From NCBI GenBank assembly GCA_902792685.1, contig CADBAP010000005.1, positions 13,528-77,527 on the forward strand: a DNA stretch of 64,000 bases, read 5' to 3'. Position numbers and translations under genes: made by a program. Shown here piece after piece: positions 7,674-15,852 of this stretch (position 1 is the first letter of the stretch; every line of letters begins with the position of its first letter). Source of the DNA: an uncultured Prevotellaceae bacterium (GTDB lineage: Bacteria; Bacteroidota; Bacteroidia; Bacteroidales; Bacteroidaceae). Under the pieces are notes generated by a model that worked only from the letters and a program-made list of their open reading frames with translations, was not told the origin of the DNA and ran no database searches.

Positions 7674-8129
7674 ATGACAAAGATTTTAAATCTCAATTTC
7701 AAAGACGTGCCCAACGGATGGGCAATGTGTTTCAACGATCATTGTGCGCTGCACGAGGACTGTCTGAGACGGCTGGTGGGCGAACAGGCTGAGAAGGAAG
7801 CGCCGGACGAAATCATGCAGGCGCTTTGTGTCACGCCGATGGCCTATCGCGAAGGCGACTGCAAGTTATATGCAGCGCTTGTGACAGAACGGATGGCGTG
7901 GGGATTCAAACACTTGTATGATCAGGTTTTGAAGGTCCACTACTCCAATATCAAGAATGCGATTATCGATTTGTTGAAAGGACAGTCGAACTACTACCGC
8001 TATCGCAACGGGGAACGAATGCTCTCAGAGGCGCAGCAACAGAAGATTGCGGATATTTTCAGAAAATATGGATACGAACAGGAACCTGTTTTCGACCACT
8101 ATGAAGAGCATCTCATCTTCAAATTCTAA
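7674..8129 (+). CDS. DUF6078-family protein
   Basis: 151 aa from ATG at 7674 (MTKILNLNFKDVPNGWAMCF); an ATG six codons upstream is possible. Cysteines cluster early (WAMCFNDHCALHEDCLRR) and may bind metal. Later segments are helical (MAWGFKHLYDQVLKVHYSNI) and end in KYGYEQEPVFDHYEEHLIF. DUF6078 proteins are known from Prevotella-like genomes without a described function. It is the first gene of the module bounded by 88-bp inverted repeats and precedes the VapE gene, so it is probably a DNA-binding or regulatory partner; that is inference. Confidence 0.7.
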   Translation: MTKILNLNFKDVPNGWAMCFNDHCALHEDCLRRLVGEQAEKEAPDEIMQALCVTPMAYREGDCKLYAALVTERMAWGFKHLYDQVLKVHYSNIKNAIIDLLKGQSNYYRYRNGERMLSEAQQQKIADIFRKYGYEQEPVFDHYEEHLIFKF

Positions 8130-8130
8130 T

Positions 8131-8246
8131 ATTCCCAGATTCTTCCAAAGGCTTGGGAAACTTTTTCCGGAGGCTCCGGAAGAAGCTTACGGGGCAGCCG
8201 TAAAGAGTTTACGGGACGTCCGTAAGACATCTACGGAGCCGCTGGA
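8131..8246. repeat. Cluster of small palindromes between the module genes
   Basis: Successive hairpins: CCAAAGGCTTGG, TTCCGGAGGCTCCGGAA, TTACGG-GGCAG-CCGTAA and TTACGG-GACGT-CCGTAA, then an imperfect CTACGGAGCCG. They fill the gap between the two genes of the module. Confidence 0.8.
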
Positions 8247-8327
8247 GAATCGCAACGAGATTGCAAAAAAGAGTTTACAAACTAAAGGAAGCCTTTCATA
8301 GGGCGAATAACTTCAAAAAAGAATCGT

Positions 8328-10184
8328 ATGAACAGAATGAAATTCACTTTTATAAGAACAGATAAGTCCAACCAAAAGCACATGCGCGTAGTGACCATCG
8401 AGCGTTTCATGGAGCGCATACAGGTAGATACAAAGGATGAGACGGTTGCCGAACTGCGCTCTTTCATCAAGGACAACGGGGGTAAAGAATACTACCGTTT
8501 CTACAATATGCACAAACTGCCTCGCATCTATCCGGCTATCGAACTAAGCAAGGACGACGGAGAAGGATATATGATGAAACATTTTAACGGGGTCGTGTTG
8601 CTTGACATCAACAATATCAAGCATAAAGAGGTCATCGAACAGGTGAAGCTGATGGCACAAAGTTTGCCGATGACATTAGCTGCATTCGTGGGGTCGAGCG
8701 GAAGAAGTGTAAAGATAATTGTTCGCACGGCTCGTCAAAACGGCGAGGTGCCACAAAGGGAAGAAGAGGCTGCCAACTTCTATCAACGCGCTTACAAAAT
8801 GGCGATAAATATTTACAACAGCATCCTACCCCACCCTGTTGTCGAGCACGATGTAAGCGGTGGCCTCATACCGACGGGAACCACAAAGGCAGATGCCTTC
8901 AGTTTCCGTATGCCCTATGACACTAAACCGTTCTACAACGAAAAGGCGATACCGATGATTGTGCCTGACTGGGAAGCTCACGTCGTCGGAGCAACAACGA
9001 ACAATCAGGAAATAGCCATCGAAAACGACGAGCGAATCAGTAAAGGCACACAAAACCTGATAACCTTTATGAACCAGCGCTACGAGCTGCGCTACAACAC
9101 GATCATGGGATATACTGAGTATCGTCCGAAAGACTCGCTGATTGATTTCATGCCTGTAGATGATCGCACGAAAAACAGTTTTTCAATGGAAGCACGACTC
9201 GCAGGACTCGATGTATGGGATAAGGATATCACGAGATTTGTGATGTCAAAAATGATTACAAACTACGACCCTATTGACGAATACCTCTGGCGTGTTCATA
9301 ACAAATGGGACGGAAAGGATCACATTCGCAATCTTGCCAGAAGGGTGCCCACCGACAACCCACTTTGGGCTGACTGGTTCTACACGTGGTTTTTGGGAAT
9401 GGTGGCACAATGGCTTGGACGCAACAAGAATTATGGCAACAGCGCCGTTCCGTTGCTTATCTCACGACAGGGATACAACAAGTCAACTTTCTGCAAATCG
9501 TTGATTCCTAACGAATTGCAATGGGGATATAATGACAACCTGATTCTCAGCGACAAGAAAGCTGTGCTGCAAGCCATGAGTCAGTTCCTGCTCATCAACC
9601 TCGATGAGTTCAATGCCATATCACCAAAGGTGCAGGAAGGGTTCCTGAAAAACATCATCCAGCTGGCCAACGTCAAAGCGAAACGTCCCTACGGAAAGCA
9701 TGTCGAGGTATTTCCTCGAATGGCATCTTTCATCGCAACAACCAATATGACCGACATCCTTGCCGACCCGTCTGGCAGTCGTCGTTTCATCGGCATCGAA
9801 CTCACGGGTCCCATCAAGATTGGCAGAAATATCAACCACGAACAGCTTTACGCACAGGCTTACAACGCCATTCTCAACGGTGAACCTTACTGGTTTGATG
9901 CCGCGCAGACAGCACTCATCATGAAGAGCAATCAAAAGTTCCAGATGCAGCAGCCTATCGAACAGTTCTTCCTCGACAACTTCGATATTGACGTGAACGA
10001 AAACAATGGTGAATACCTGACGGCAACAGCCATCTATACACAAATCTCCCAAATACCAGGCGTCAACATTCAAAATACCAATGTGCGAGCCTTTGGCCGC
10101 TGGCTGAAGAACCTCGATGGTCTGCATCACAAAGACAGCAATAAGGGCACAAAATACCTGGTATGCAGAAAGAAAACGGAATAA
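8328..10184 (+). CDS. VapE/VirE-type protein: BT4734-like N-terminus, P-loop ATPase, DUF3874-like C-terminus
   Basis: 618 aa. Residues about 1-215 match the BT4734/BF3469-like domain that precedes VapE in Bacteroidales (FNGVVLLDINNIKH, FVGSSGRSVKIIVR, HDVSGGLIPTGTTKADAFSF), resembling a primase-polymerase fold. Residues about 330-510 are the VapE ATPase: a degenerate Walker A (ISRQGYNKSTFCKSL), Walker B LINLDEFN, a sensor-like FIATTNMTD and SRRFIGIEL arginine finger region. The last 100 residues form the DUF3874-type tail (YLTATAIYTQISQIPGV). VapE proteins are replication helicase/primase partners of phages and satellites. The stop codon lies on the first bases of the right-hand 88-bp repeat. 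Confidence 0.85.
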   Translation: MNRMKFTFIRTDKSNQKHMRVVTIERFMERIQVDTKDETVAELRSFIKDNGGKEYYRFYNMHKLPRIYPAIELSKDDGEGYMMKHFNGVVLLDINNIKHKEVIEQVKLMAQSLPMTLAAFVGSSGRSVKIIVRTARQNGEVPQREEEAANFYQRAYKMAINIYNSILPHPVVEHDVSGGLIPTGTTKADAFSFRMPYDTKPFYNEKAIPMIVPDWEAHVVGATTNNQEIAIENDERISKGTQNLITFMNQRYELRYNTIMGYTEYRPKDSLIDFMPVDDRTKNSFSMEARLAGLDVWDKDITRFVMSKMITNYDPIDEYLWRVHNKWDGKDHIRNLARRVPTDNPLWADWFYTWFLGMVAQWLGRNKNYGNSAVPLLISRQGYNKSTFCKSLIPNELQWGYNDNLILSDKKAVLQAMSQFLLINLDEFNAISPKVQEGFLKNIIQLANVKAKRPYGKHVEVFPRMASFIATTNMTDILADPSGSRRFIGIELTGPIKIGRNINHEQLYAQAYNAILNGEPYWFDAAQTALIMKSNQKFQMQQPIEQFFLDNFDIDVNENNGEYLTATAIYTQISQIPGVNIQNTNVRAFGRWLKNLDGLHHKDSNKGTKYLVCRKKTE

Positions 10185-10271
10185 TTTCCTCACTTCCTCA
10201 CCATTTCCTCACTCGCTGAAACACCGATAAACACAGGGGTTCCAGAGGATTTGGTGAGGAAGTGAGGAAAT
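10184..10271. repeat. 88-bp terminal inverted repeat, right end of the VapE module
   Basis: Inverted partner of 7468..7555. Its own 18-bp arms (10184..10201 and 10254..10271) are identical to those at the left end and again 52 nt apart. It may also end the VapE transcript. Confidence 0.9.
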
Positions 10272-10392
10272 ATTTCAAAAAAAATTTTTTATGAAAAAGA
10301 AATTCCGCAGGATATTTTCCGACTATCAATAAAAGATTGGTACTCACACTTGGAAAATAGCAAATAAATTTGCATTTTCGCTCACTAAATAG

Positions 10393-10400
10393 TACCTTTG
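10393..10400 (+). promoter_or_regulatory. -7 box of the BASS transporter
   Basis: TACCTTTG followed by CA, 24 bp upstream of the ATG at 10425. Confidence 0.6.
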
Positions 10401-10424
10401 CAACATTACAGAAATTAGCTAAGG

Positions 10425-11375
10425 ATGAAGAAAATCTGTCATTACATATCGGAATATATAGGGCTGCTGGTGCTGGCGAGTGCTTTGCTGGCATGGGCAT
10501 TCCCCAGTGCGCTGCAAAACATTCGTCCAACGGTCATCAACTACCTGCTGGGCGTAGTGATGTTCGGCATGGGACTGACGCTGAACCTAAAGGACTTCAA
10601 AATCGTGTTCAGTCGTCCCAAGGATGTCATCATCGGCTGTCTGGCACAGTACACCATCATGCCGTTGCTGGCTTGGGGACTGGCCCGTCTCTTCTCGCTC
10701 GACGAGGCGCTGGCACTGGGTGTGGTGCTGGTAGGCTGTTGTCCTGGAGGTACAGCATCGAACGTGATTACCTATCTGGCGAAAGGCGACCTGGCACTAT
10801 CGGTTGGCATGACAGGTGTCTCTACCCTGCTCGCTCCGCTGCTGACACCATTGTTAACGTGGGGCTTGGCAGGAAAGAGTGTCAACGTGGATGTGGTGGG
10901 TATGCTGCTCAGCATCCTCTGTGTGGTGATACTGCCTATCGTCGTCGGATTGATTGTTAAATGGCTCTGGCCGAAGTTCACAGAAGAGGCAACGGATTAC
11001 CTTCCTGCTTTCTCTTCGATAGCAATAGCCTTTCTTGTGTCCATCGTCATTGCCGCCAGTGCCAGCAAACTGACATCAGGCGGATTGATGATCGTCGTGG
11101 TAGTGATGTTGCACAATCTCTGCGGACTGAGCATGGGTTACCTGATCGGACGACTGCTTGGTCTTCCTGATGCAAAGAAACGGGCTATCTCCATCGAGGT
11201 GGGCATGCAGAACTCAGGACTGGCCTCCTCGCTGGCGACCATTCATTTTGCTGCTTATCCCCTTGCCACCATCCCAGGCGCCATCTTCAGCGTATGGCAC
11301 AATATCAGCGGAGCAATGGTTGCGCATCTTTACACAAGACTCAGCAGAAAAACTTCTCCTTCATCGTCTTCCTAA
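10425..11375 (+). CDS. Bile acid:sodium symporter (BASS) family transporter
   Basis: 316 aa with about nine or ten hydrophobic segments across the whole length. Family signatures are clear: LLGVVMFGMGLTLNLKDF near residue 40, VGCCPGGTASNVITYLAKGD near 103-122 (sodium-site crossover), and EVGMQNSGLASSLA near 262. BASS proteins import organic acids with sodium; bacterial members carry pantoate, 2-oxoacids or bile acids, and the substrate here cannot be read from sequence. It has its own promoter and converges on the PrsW gene (15 bp apart), so it is probably not part of the neighbouring operon. Confidence 0.88.
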   Translation: MKKICHYISEYIGLLVLASALLAWAFPSALQNIRPTVINYLLGVVMFGMGLTLNLKDFKIVFSRPKDVIIGCLAQYTIMPLLAWGLARLFSLDEALALGVVLVGCCPGGTASNVITYLAKGDLALSVGMTGVSTLLAPLLTPLLTWGLAGKSVNVDVVGMLLSILCVVILPIVVGLIVKWLWPKFTEEATDYLPAFSSIAIAFLVSIVIAASASKLTSGGLMIVVVVMLHNLCGLSMGYLIGRLLGLPDAKKRAISIEVGMQNSGLASSLATIHFAAYPLATIPGAIFSVWHNISGAMVAHLYTRLSRKTSPSSSS

Positions 11376-11390
11376 ACAGTCCTCATCTGT

Positions 11391-12149
11391 TCAAGCCTGT
11401 GGGAACGTCCAGTTGTTGGGAGGCATGTTGTTTCTTTGGTCGTTGAAATCCTTATCGCGTGCCACCTGCTCCTTGATGCGACGCTGAGCTGCACGATGCA
11501 TCCAGATACAGAAGACGATGAGGACAACGAAGCTGATGGAGCCTTCAAACGTGTCCAGTTCCTGACTGAAGGCAATGGTGTCGTAGATGCCGTGAGCCAA
11601 AACGGGCACCGCGAACGTTTTTATCGCATCCGATGTGTGCTTTCCACCGAAATGATAACGCGAATAGTAATAACCCATCAGCACGCCGAAGGCATAGTGG
11701 CCGGGCACAGAGAGGAGTGCTCGCGCGATGGCTACTGTCTGCCAGTCTTCCATATTGTCGAACACGTAGAAGATGTTCTCAAAGCCGGCAAAGCCCAAAC
11801 CGACGCATACGGCATAGACGATGCCGTCGTAGTGTTCGTCGAAAAATTGATTGCGCCGCAGGAAGAGCCACAGCACAATTAGCTTGAAGGCCTCTTCGGG
11901 AATGGCTGCCACAAAGAAGGCATCAACGGCACAGTCGACCAGGCTGACGGCCTGTAACTCCATATCGCCGAAGAGGACATACTGTATGCCTGACTCCACG
12001 AAGGAAACGGGGATGCAGACGACGACGCCCAGCAACACGGCACACAACAACTGGTTGGCGGGTTCTTTCTTGGCATCTTTGTGCCACATATAGATAAATA
12101 ACAGGATAGCTGGCACGAGGGCAGCAGCAAACATTAACATGGTAGTCAT
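11391..12149 (-). CDS. PrsW-family intramembrane metalloprotease
   Basis: 252 aa, multi-pass membrane. The glutamyl-protease motifs are present: EEAFK near residue 88, FAGFENIFYVF near 125, GHYAFGVLMGYYY near 153 and LAHGIYD near 190. In Bacillus, PrsW makes the first cut in an anti-sigma factor. It is the last gene of the minus-strand operon, 37 bp after the membrane RyR gene, the gap being a heptamer repeat. I infer that it cleaves a membrane component of this locus, possibly the RyR protein just upstream or the FHA-protease. Confidence 0.85.
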   Translation of the reverse strand: MTTMLMFAAALVPAILLFIYMWHKDAKKEPANQLLCAVLLGVVVCIPVSFVESGIQYVLFGDMELQAVSLVDCAVDAFFVAAIPEEAFKLIVLWLFLRRNQFFDEHYDGIVYAVCVGLGFAGFENIFYVFDNMEDWQTVAIARALLSVPGHYAFGVLMGYYYSRYHFGGKHTSDAIKTFAVPVLAHGIYDTIAFSQELDTFEGSISFVVLIVFCIWMHRAAQRRIKEQVARDKDFNDQRNNMPPNNWTFPQA

Positions 12150-12180
12150 GGGTGATGGGTGTTAGGTGATGGGTGATGGG
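12150..12180. repeat. Heptamer tandem repeat, GGTGATG/GGTGTTA type
   Basis: Fills the gap between the membrane RyR gene and the PrsW gene. Nearly identical to 14518..14547 and to the in-gene copy at 21732..21765. Confidence 0.85.
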
Positions 12181-12186
12181 TTATTG

Positions 12187-14517
12187 TTATGAAACTGAAA
12201 TATCGATGAGGCCAAGGGAGACATCGACGACATTGTAATCGTAGCTTTTGATTCGTTCAGAAAGTTTTTCCCAAGGAACGATACATGCATGTTGCATGCG
12301 TGCCTCGTCCTGGAAACCTTCTTCGCCATACTGCCGATAGCCCAAGATTTCGTGCGAGGCATTCCACCTGAGGTGTTCCGTCTGCGCCAACACATCCAAG
12401 ACGCGTGTCACAGCTGGCTTCGGCTGAACATATTCTTTCCAATTATAAACGATTGTTTCATTTTTGCGAGAGAGTTCATGACGGCTAAAGACACCATACT
12501 GCTCCTCTCCCAAAGCACATTTTGCCAGTTTGATTTTAGTATCCATGTGGAGACTGTTCTCCAAATCCTGACGTTGGATTCGGCGCAATCGTTGTATGCC
12601 AGACAACGTAGGTGAATATCCTTTATACGCTTCGGCGAGATGCATCAGATCGCGGTATTCTTCATCCCAATCTTTGTCTTGCTCTTTCGTATTCTTCATC
12701 ACGCTGACCGACTTGTTGTACTGCGCTTTGAACTGTTTGGCCAGATTCTTCAACGTATCGCTGAGTATGTAGTCGTATGTAAACATACTGTTCTCCTCAC
12801 CGAAGATGGTGATAGGTTGCAGCACCTTTTCCGTAGCAGAAACATATTTCTGGTGCAAGCGTTTCTTTTCTTCGCTTTGCATTTCAGCCTTCCACAAACG
12901 GTTATAGTGTTCAGCAATACGGTGGATATGTCCGTCGGCATCGTGCTGCACACGCACAAGGATTCGGAAGTTTTCCATATCCTTTCGATATCGTACTGCA
13001 AACTGGAAAATGCGTACCGCCAACGAGATATTTGCTTCATCATCGGCTTGGGCCACAACAATATAGTTTAAGGTCTTTATCCACTCCTTCAGATACTGAT
13101 AGAAACGCACACCCTTGGGATCCATCTGGTGCAAGCTGACCAATGAGTTCCTGTCTGTTTTCTTATCATCAACAGACAAGGATACGGATACCGACGGAGC
13201 GTTGGCGACAAACACGCCTGCCAATTCTGACATATTCTTGTCAACGACATCACAATGGAAGTCTGACTGCTCGACATGATCAGCTGTACTGCCCGTTTTC
13301 ACGAATGCGCCAAACTCATAGAGAAAGCGCACAGCATCGTAACCCACCTCATCGAATCCGACAACCAGCGAATGGAAAGGCGTAGAGACGGTGGCATCAT
13401 TTTCTATTTTCACATAACTGACAGGTTGCAAGTCAACATTCTGTTTAAGCATTTCGATGCTGATATGCGCTGTATCGACAACGTTCACAAAGAGATGGTC
13501 TTTCAGGAAATCGTTCTCGATGACACGATGCACACTGTTGTAACGTGCTCTGCAATAGAGTGCCACACTACGGACGCCTTGCGTCATCAAGGGTGCGCTC
13601 GTTTTGGTCTCTGCTCCCAAGATGCTGTTGAGGGTGTTATCATGACGTATTTCCCCCACAAGCCGGATATTGTTATCGGCATCACCGGAAAGGAAGAACA
13701 GATGGACATCGCCATTGGTGTTTCTGATAAGGCGGGCAACAGAACCGCTGATTGTTGCCACACTGGAGAAAGCACTCGTCGTATAGCATCGCAACTCTTG
13801 TAATCGGGAAAATTCTCTATTCTTCAAAGAAAGGAAGCTAAACAGACGAGCCATTCCATTGTGCGAATTATCTGTCTCATGGTCATTATGGGTTCTGACA
13901 ACCACGATACGATAGTCTTTTCTGTCCTGATAGAATTTCTTGATACTGTCTGCCAAATAATAAGTGGCATCGTTCATTCCCCATAAAACATACAAGTTGC
14001 CTTCTTGCTTGACCCTTGTCATAAAGAACATACGGAACCACGCAGCGAGCGCAAATCCAAAGTGCCGGATGACGAAGGCAAAACTAATGATTGCCGCCAG
14101 GAAATGAGTCACAGAGAACAATCCCATATACGTCCAATTATCATGGAACGGTGCATGAATGGCACTCACATCACTTTCAAACAAGAACATGCCCAAGGAA
14201 TGAAGTATTGCCATCGGCATATTCAGGAACAAAGACGGCCATTCGCCCGTATATGTTCCGACATCATAGACAACGAAACCCATAAGCCATACAACCGCAA
14301 AGCATGAAGGCAACCACCGGTCAGTGAACTGATTGAAGAACCTATGATTCTTCTGTACGAAATACAACAGGACAAGAATGAGCAGTACCAAGATGATTCC
14401 GCTCGACAAACTCCAAGTATAAAGCTGATGCAAATCAGCTGTTTCGCAAGGTTCTATTTCCCAGCTCATATCTGGTATACTGGAAATCAGATGGTCAAAA
14501 TATTCTGTTATATTCAT
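12187..14517 (-). CDS. Membrane protein with Rossmann-like domains and a C-terminal RyR domain
   Basis: 776 aa. Hydrophobic segments near 37-57, 68-88, 98-115 and 128-160 form an N-terminal membrane domain reminiscent of small ion channels. A cytoplasmic part follows with two Rossmann-like units (LYVLWGMNDATYYLADS near 174; HSLVVGFDEVGYDAVRFLYE near 383), as in TrkA/RCK proteins. The last 80 residues match a bacterial RyR domain: TEHLRWNASHEILGY, DEARMQHACIVPWEKLSE, SYDYNVVDVSLGLI. RyR domains in bacteria occur in nucleotide- and NAD-linked signalling loci. A second RyR protein opens the same operon. I infer a ligand-gated channel or sensor; substrate and ligand are unknown. Confidence 0.75.
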   Translation of the reverse strand: MNITEYFDHLISSIPDMSWEIEPCETADLHQLYTWSLSSGIILVLLILVLLYFVQKNHRFFNQFTDRWLPSCFAVVWLMGFVVYDVGTYTGEWPSLFLNMPMAILHSLGMFLFESDVSAIHAPFHDNWTYMGLFSVTHFLAAIISFAFVIRHFGFALAAWFRMFFMTRVKQEGNLYVLWGMNDATYYLADSIKKFYQDRKDYRIVVVRTHNDHETDNSHNGMARLFSFLSLKNREFSRLQELRCYTTSAFSSVATISGSVARLIRNTNGDVHLFFLSGDADNNIRLVGEIRHDNTLNSILGAETKTSAPLMTQGVRSVALYCRARYNSVHRVIENDFLKDHLFVNVVDTAHISIEMLKQNVDLQPVSYVKIENDATVSTPFHSLVVGFDEVGYDAVRFLYEFGAFVKTGSTADHVEQSDFHCDVVDKNMSELAGVFVANAPSVSVSLSVDDKKTDRNSLVSLHQMDPKGVRFYQYLKEWIKTLNYIVVAQADDEANISLAVRIFQFAVRYRKDMENFRILVRVQHDADGHIHRIAEHYNRLWKAEMQSEEKKRLHQKYVSATEKVLQPITIFGEENSMFTYDYILSDTLKNLAKQFKAQYNKSVSVMKNTKEQDKDWDEEYRDLMHLAEAYKGYSPTLSGIQRLRRIQRQDLENSLHMDTKIKLAKCALGEEQYGVFSRHELSRKNETIVYNWKEYVQPKPAVTRVLDVLAQTEHLRWNASHEILGYRQYGEEGFQDEARMQHACIVPWEKLSERIKSYDYNVVDVSLGLIDISVS

Positions 14518-14547
14518 GGGTGATGGGTGTTAGGTGATGGGTGATGA
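14518..14547. repeat. Heptamer tandem repeat, GGTGATG/GGTGTTA type
   Basis: Spacer between the 14552..15844 gene and the membrane RyR gene; same units as 12150..12180. Confidence 0.85.
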
Positions 14548-14551
14548 ATGT

Positions 14552-15844
14552 TTATTTTGATTCCTTTTTTTCTGTGGTTTTGATATCGAACCAATGGTTC
14601 AGTTTTTGAGTCTCATAACTGGTCAAAGCAGTTACCAATGGCGAGGTCATGGTCGTTATCCAGCTATCGCCCTTATAGGCTACCTCGATGCTCTTCCAAA
14701 CATTCTTCAACAAAGAATCACTCTTTTTGCGTGACTTCATAATGTTCCATTCCGGTTGCCATTTGGTTTTATCCCACTTTCGATTCTTCGTCGAGGCCAT
14801 TTGAGTAATCTCACTTGACGGTCCTGCCTGCGGGATAGGTATCTGGTAATACTCATCAATCATTTCGCAAGTTTCGATGACATCCATCTCGATGCGATAC
14901 TGTCCTGTTCCCCATACAGGCTGATACTTCTTGAAGTCTGTTGTTCCTGTAAAAGAGCGAGGCACGATGAAACAATCGCCAGATACGGTGACCAGTTCTT
15001 TCTGTTCCGGATTCGTCTTGCTGTAGATAAAGACACCATCTTCATTTAGTTGGTTTTTGTCAATCTTCACCTGAATGGTGAATTCGCCTAACTGTTGGTC
15101 TTGTGTTACCATGATGGCCTCATTAATCCATGAAGAATAGATGCGTGCTTTTAAAGTGAGCCTCAGGTTCTTACGCTTATTGAAATCAAAACGACTTTCA
15201 ATTCTTCCTGTTGAATCATTCGGAAGATTACAATATTTGGGCGCAAACATCAACGTGTCGAGATCTACCATAAACTTAGAGTGATTGACGATGTGGTTTA
15301 AGCCTACGGAGTCTTGTCTGAGTTTACAGAATACGTAGAACACTTCGCATCCATAATCCGGCTGGTCTTTTAGTTCAATATAGTTTCGACAGCCAAACCC
15401 TTCAAACTTCAGGTATTCTGGATCCAGTGCACCTTTTGTAGAAGGGAGTGCATAGAAGTCGTCGATGACATCCTTACTGACAAGCGGCTGTACAAACGTA
15501 CACTGTTCTTTTGCTGTCTGATACCATCGTTCACGGTTTCCCTTGATGGTTGCTATGAGATAGCTGAGTCCAAGGTTCAACAGGTTTGCGGAAGCATTGG
15601 CCGACTTCTGTACGAAGAGACTTCCATAGCCAGTTTTCAACAAAGATGAAAGCAGACCTCTCTCTTCGATGCCTTTCTTACCATTTCGTAAACGCTGCAG
15701 TTCTTGATTATTTTTCTGAATAACTGCCAAACTGGTGTCATTTTTCACCAATATCTGGAACTTTCGTTCACCTACCATCTCTGTCTGCGCATAGGCAACA
15801 GACAGGTACGTTAAGAAGCCTAATAGAATCAAATATTTTTTCAT
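14552..15844 (-). CDS. Secreted protein of unknown function in the CHAT/RyR operon
   Basis: 430 aa. Signal peptide at 1-19 (MKKYLILLGFLTYLSVAYAQ). The rest is soluble with no recognised domain: an early helical part (LAVIQKNNQELQRLRNGK), a beta-rich centre (YGCEVFYVFCKLRQD, GEFTIQVKIDKNQL, YRIEMDVIETCEM) and a helical end. It starts 8 bp after the stop of the CHAT gene, so translation is probably coupled. A periplasmic partner or target of the CHAT protease is the simplest guess. Confidence 0.65.
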   Translation of the reverse strand: MKKYLILLGFLTYLSVAYAQTEMVGERKFQILVKNDTSLAVIQKNNQELQRLRNGKKGIEERGLLSSLLKTGYGSLFVQKSANASANLLNLGLSYLIATIKGNRERWYQTAKEQCTFVQPLVSKDVIDDFYALPSTKGALDPEYLKFEGFGCRNYIELKDQPDYGCEVFYVFCKLRQDSVGLNHIVNHSKFMVDLDTLMFAPKYCNLPNDSTGRIESRFDFNKRKNLRLTLKARIYSSWINEAIMVTQDQQLGEFTIQVKIDKNQLNEDGVFIYSKTNPEQKELVTVSGDCFIVPRSFTGTTDFKKYQPVWGTGQYRIEMDVIETCEMIDEYYQIPIPQAGPSSEITQMASTKNRKWDKTKWQPEWNIMKSRKKSDSLLKNVWKSIEVAYKGDSWITTMTSPLVTALTSYETQKLNHWFDIKTTEKKESK

Positions 15845-15852
15845 ATCAATTG

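Noticed and set aside
8047..8301. 84-codon frame between DUF6078 and VapE
   Set aside because: It is produced by the palindrome cluster and overlaps the end of DUF6078; the composition is not protein-like across the hairpins.
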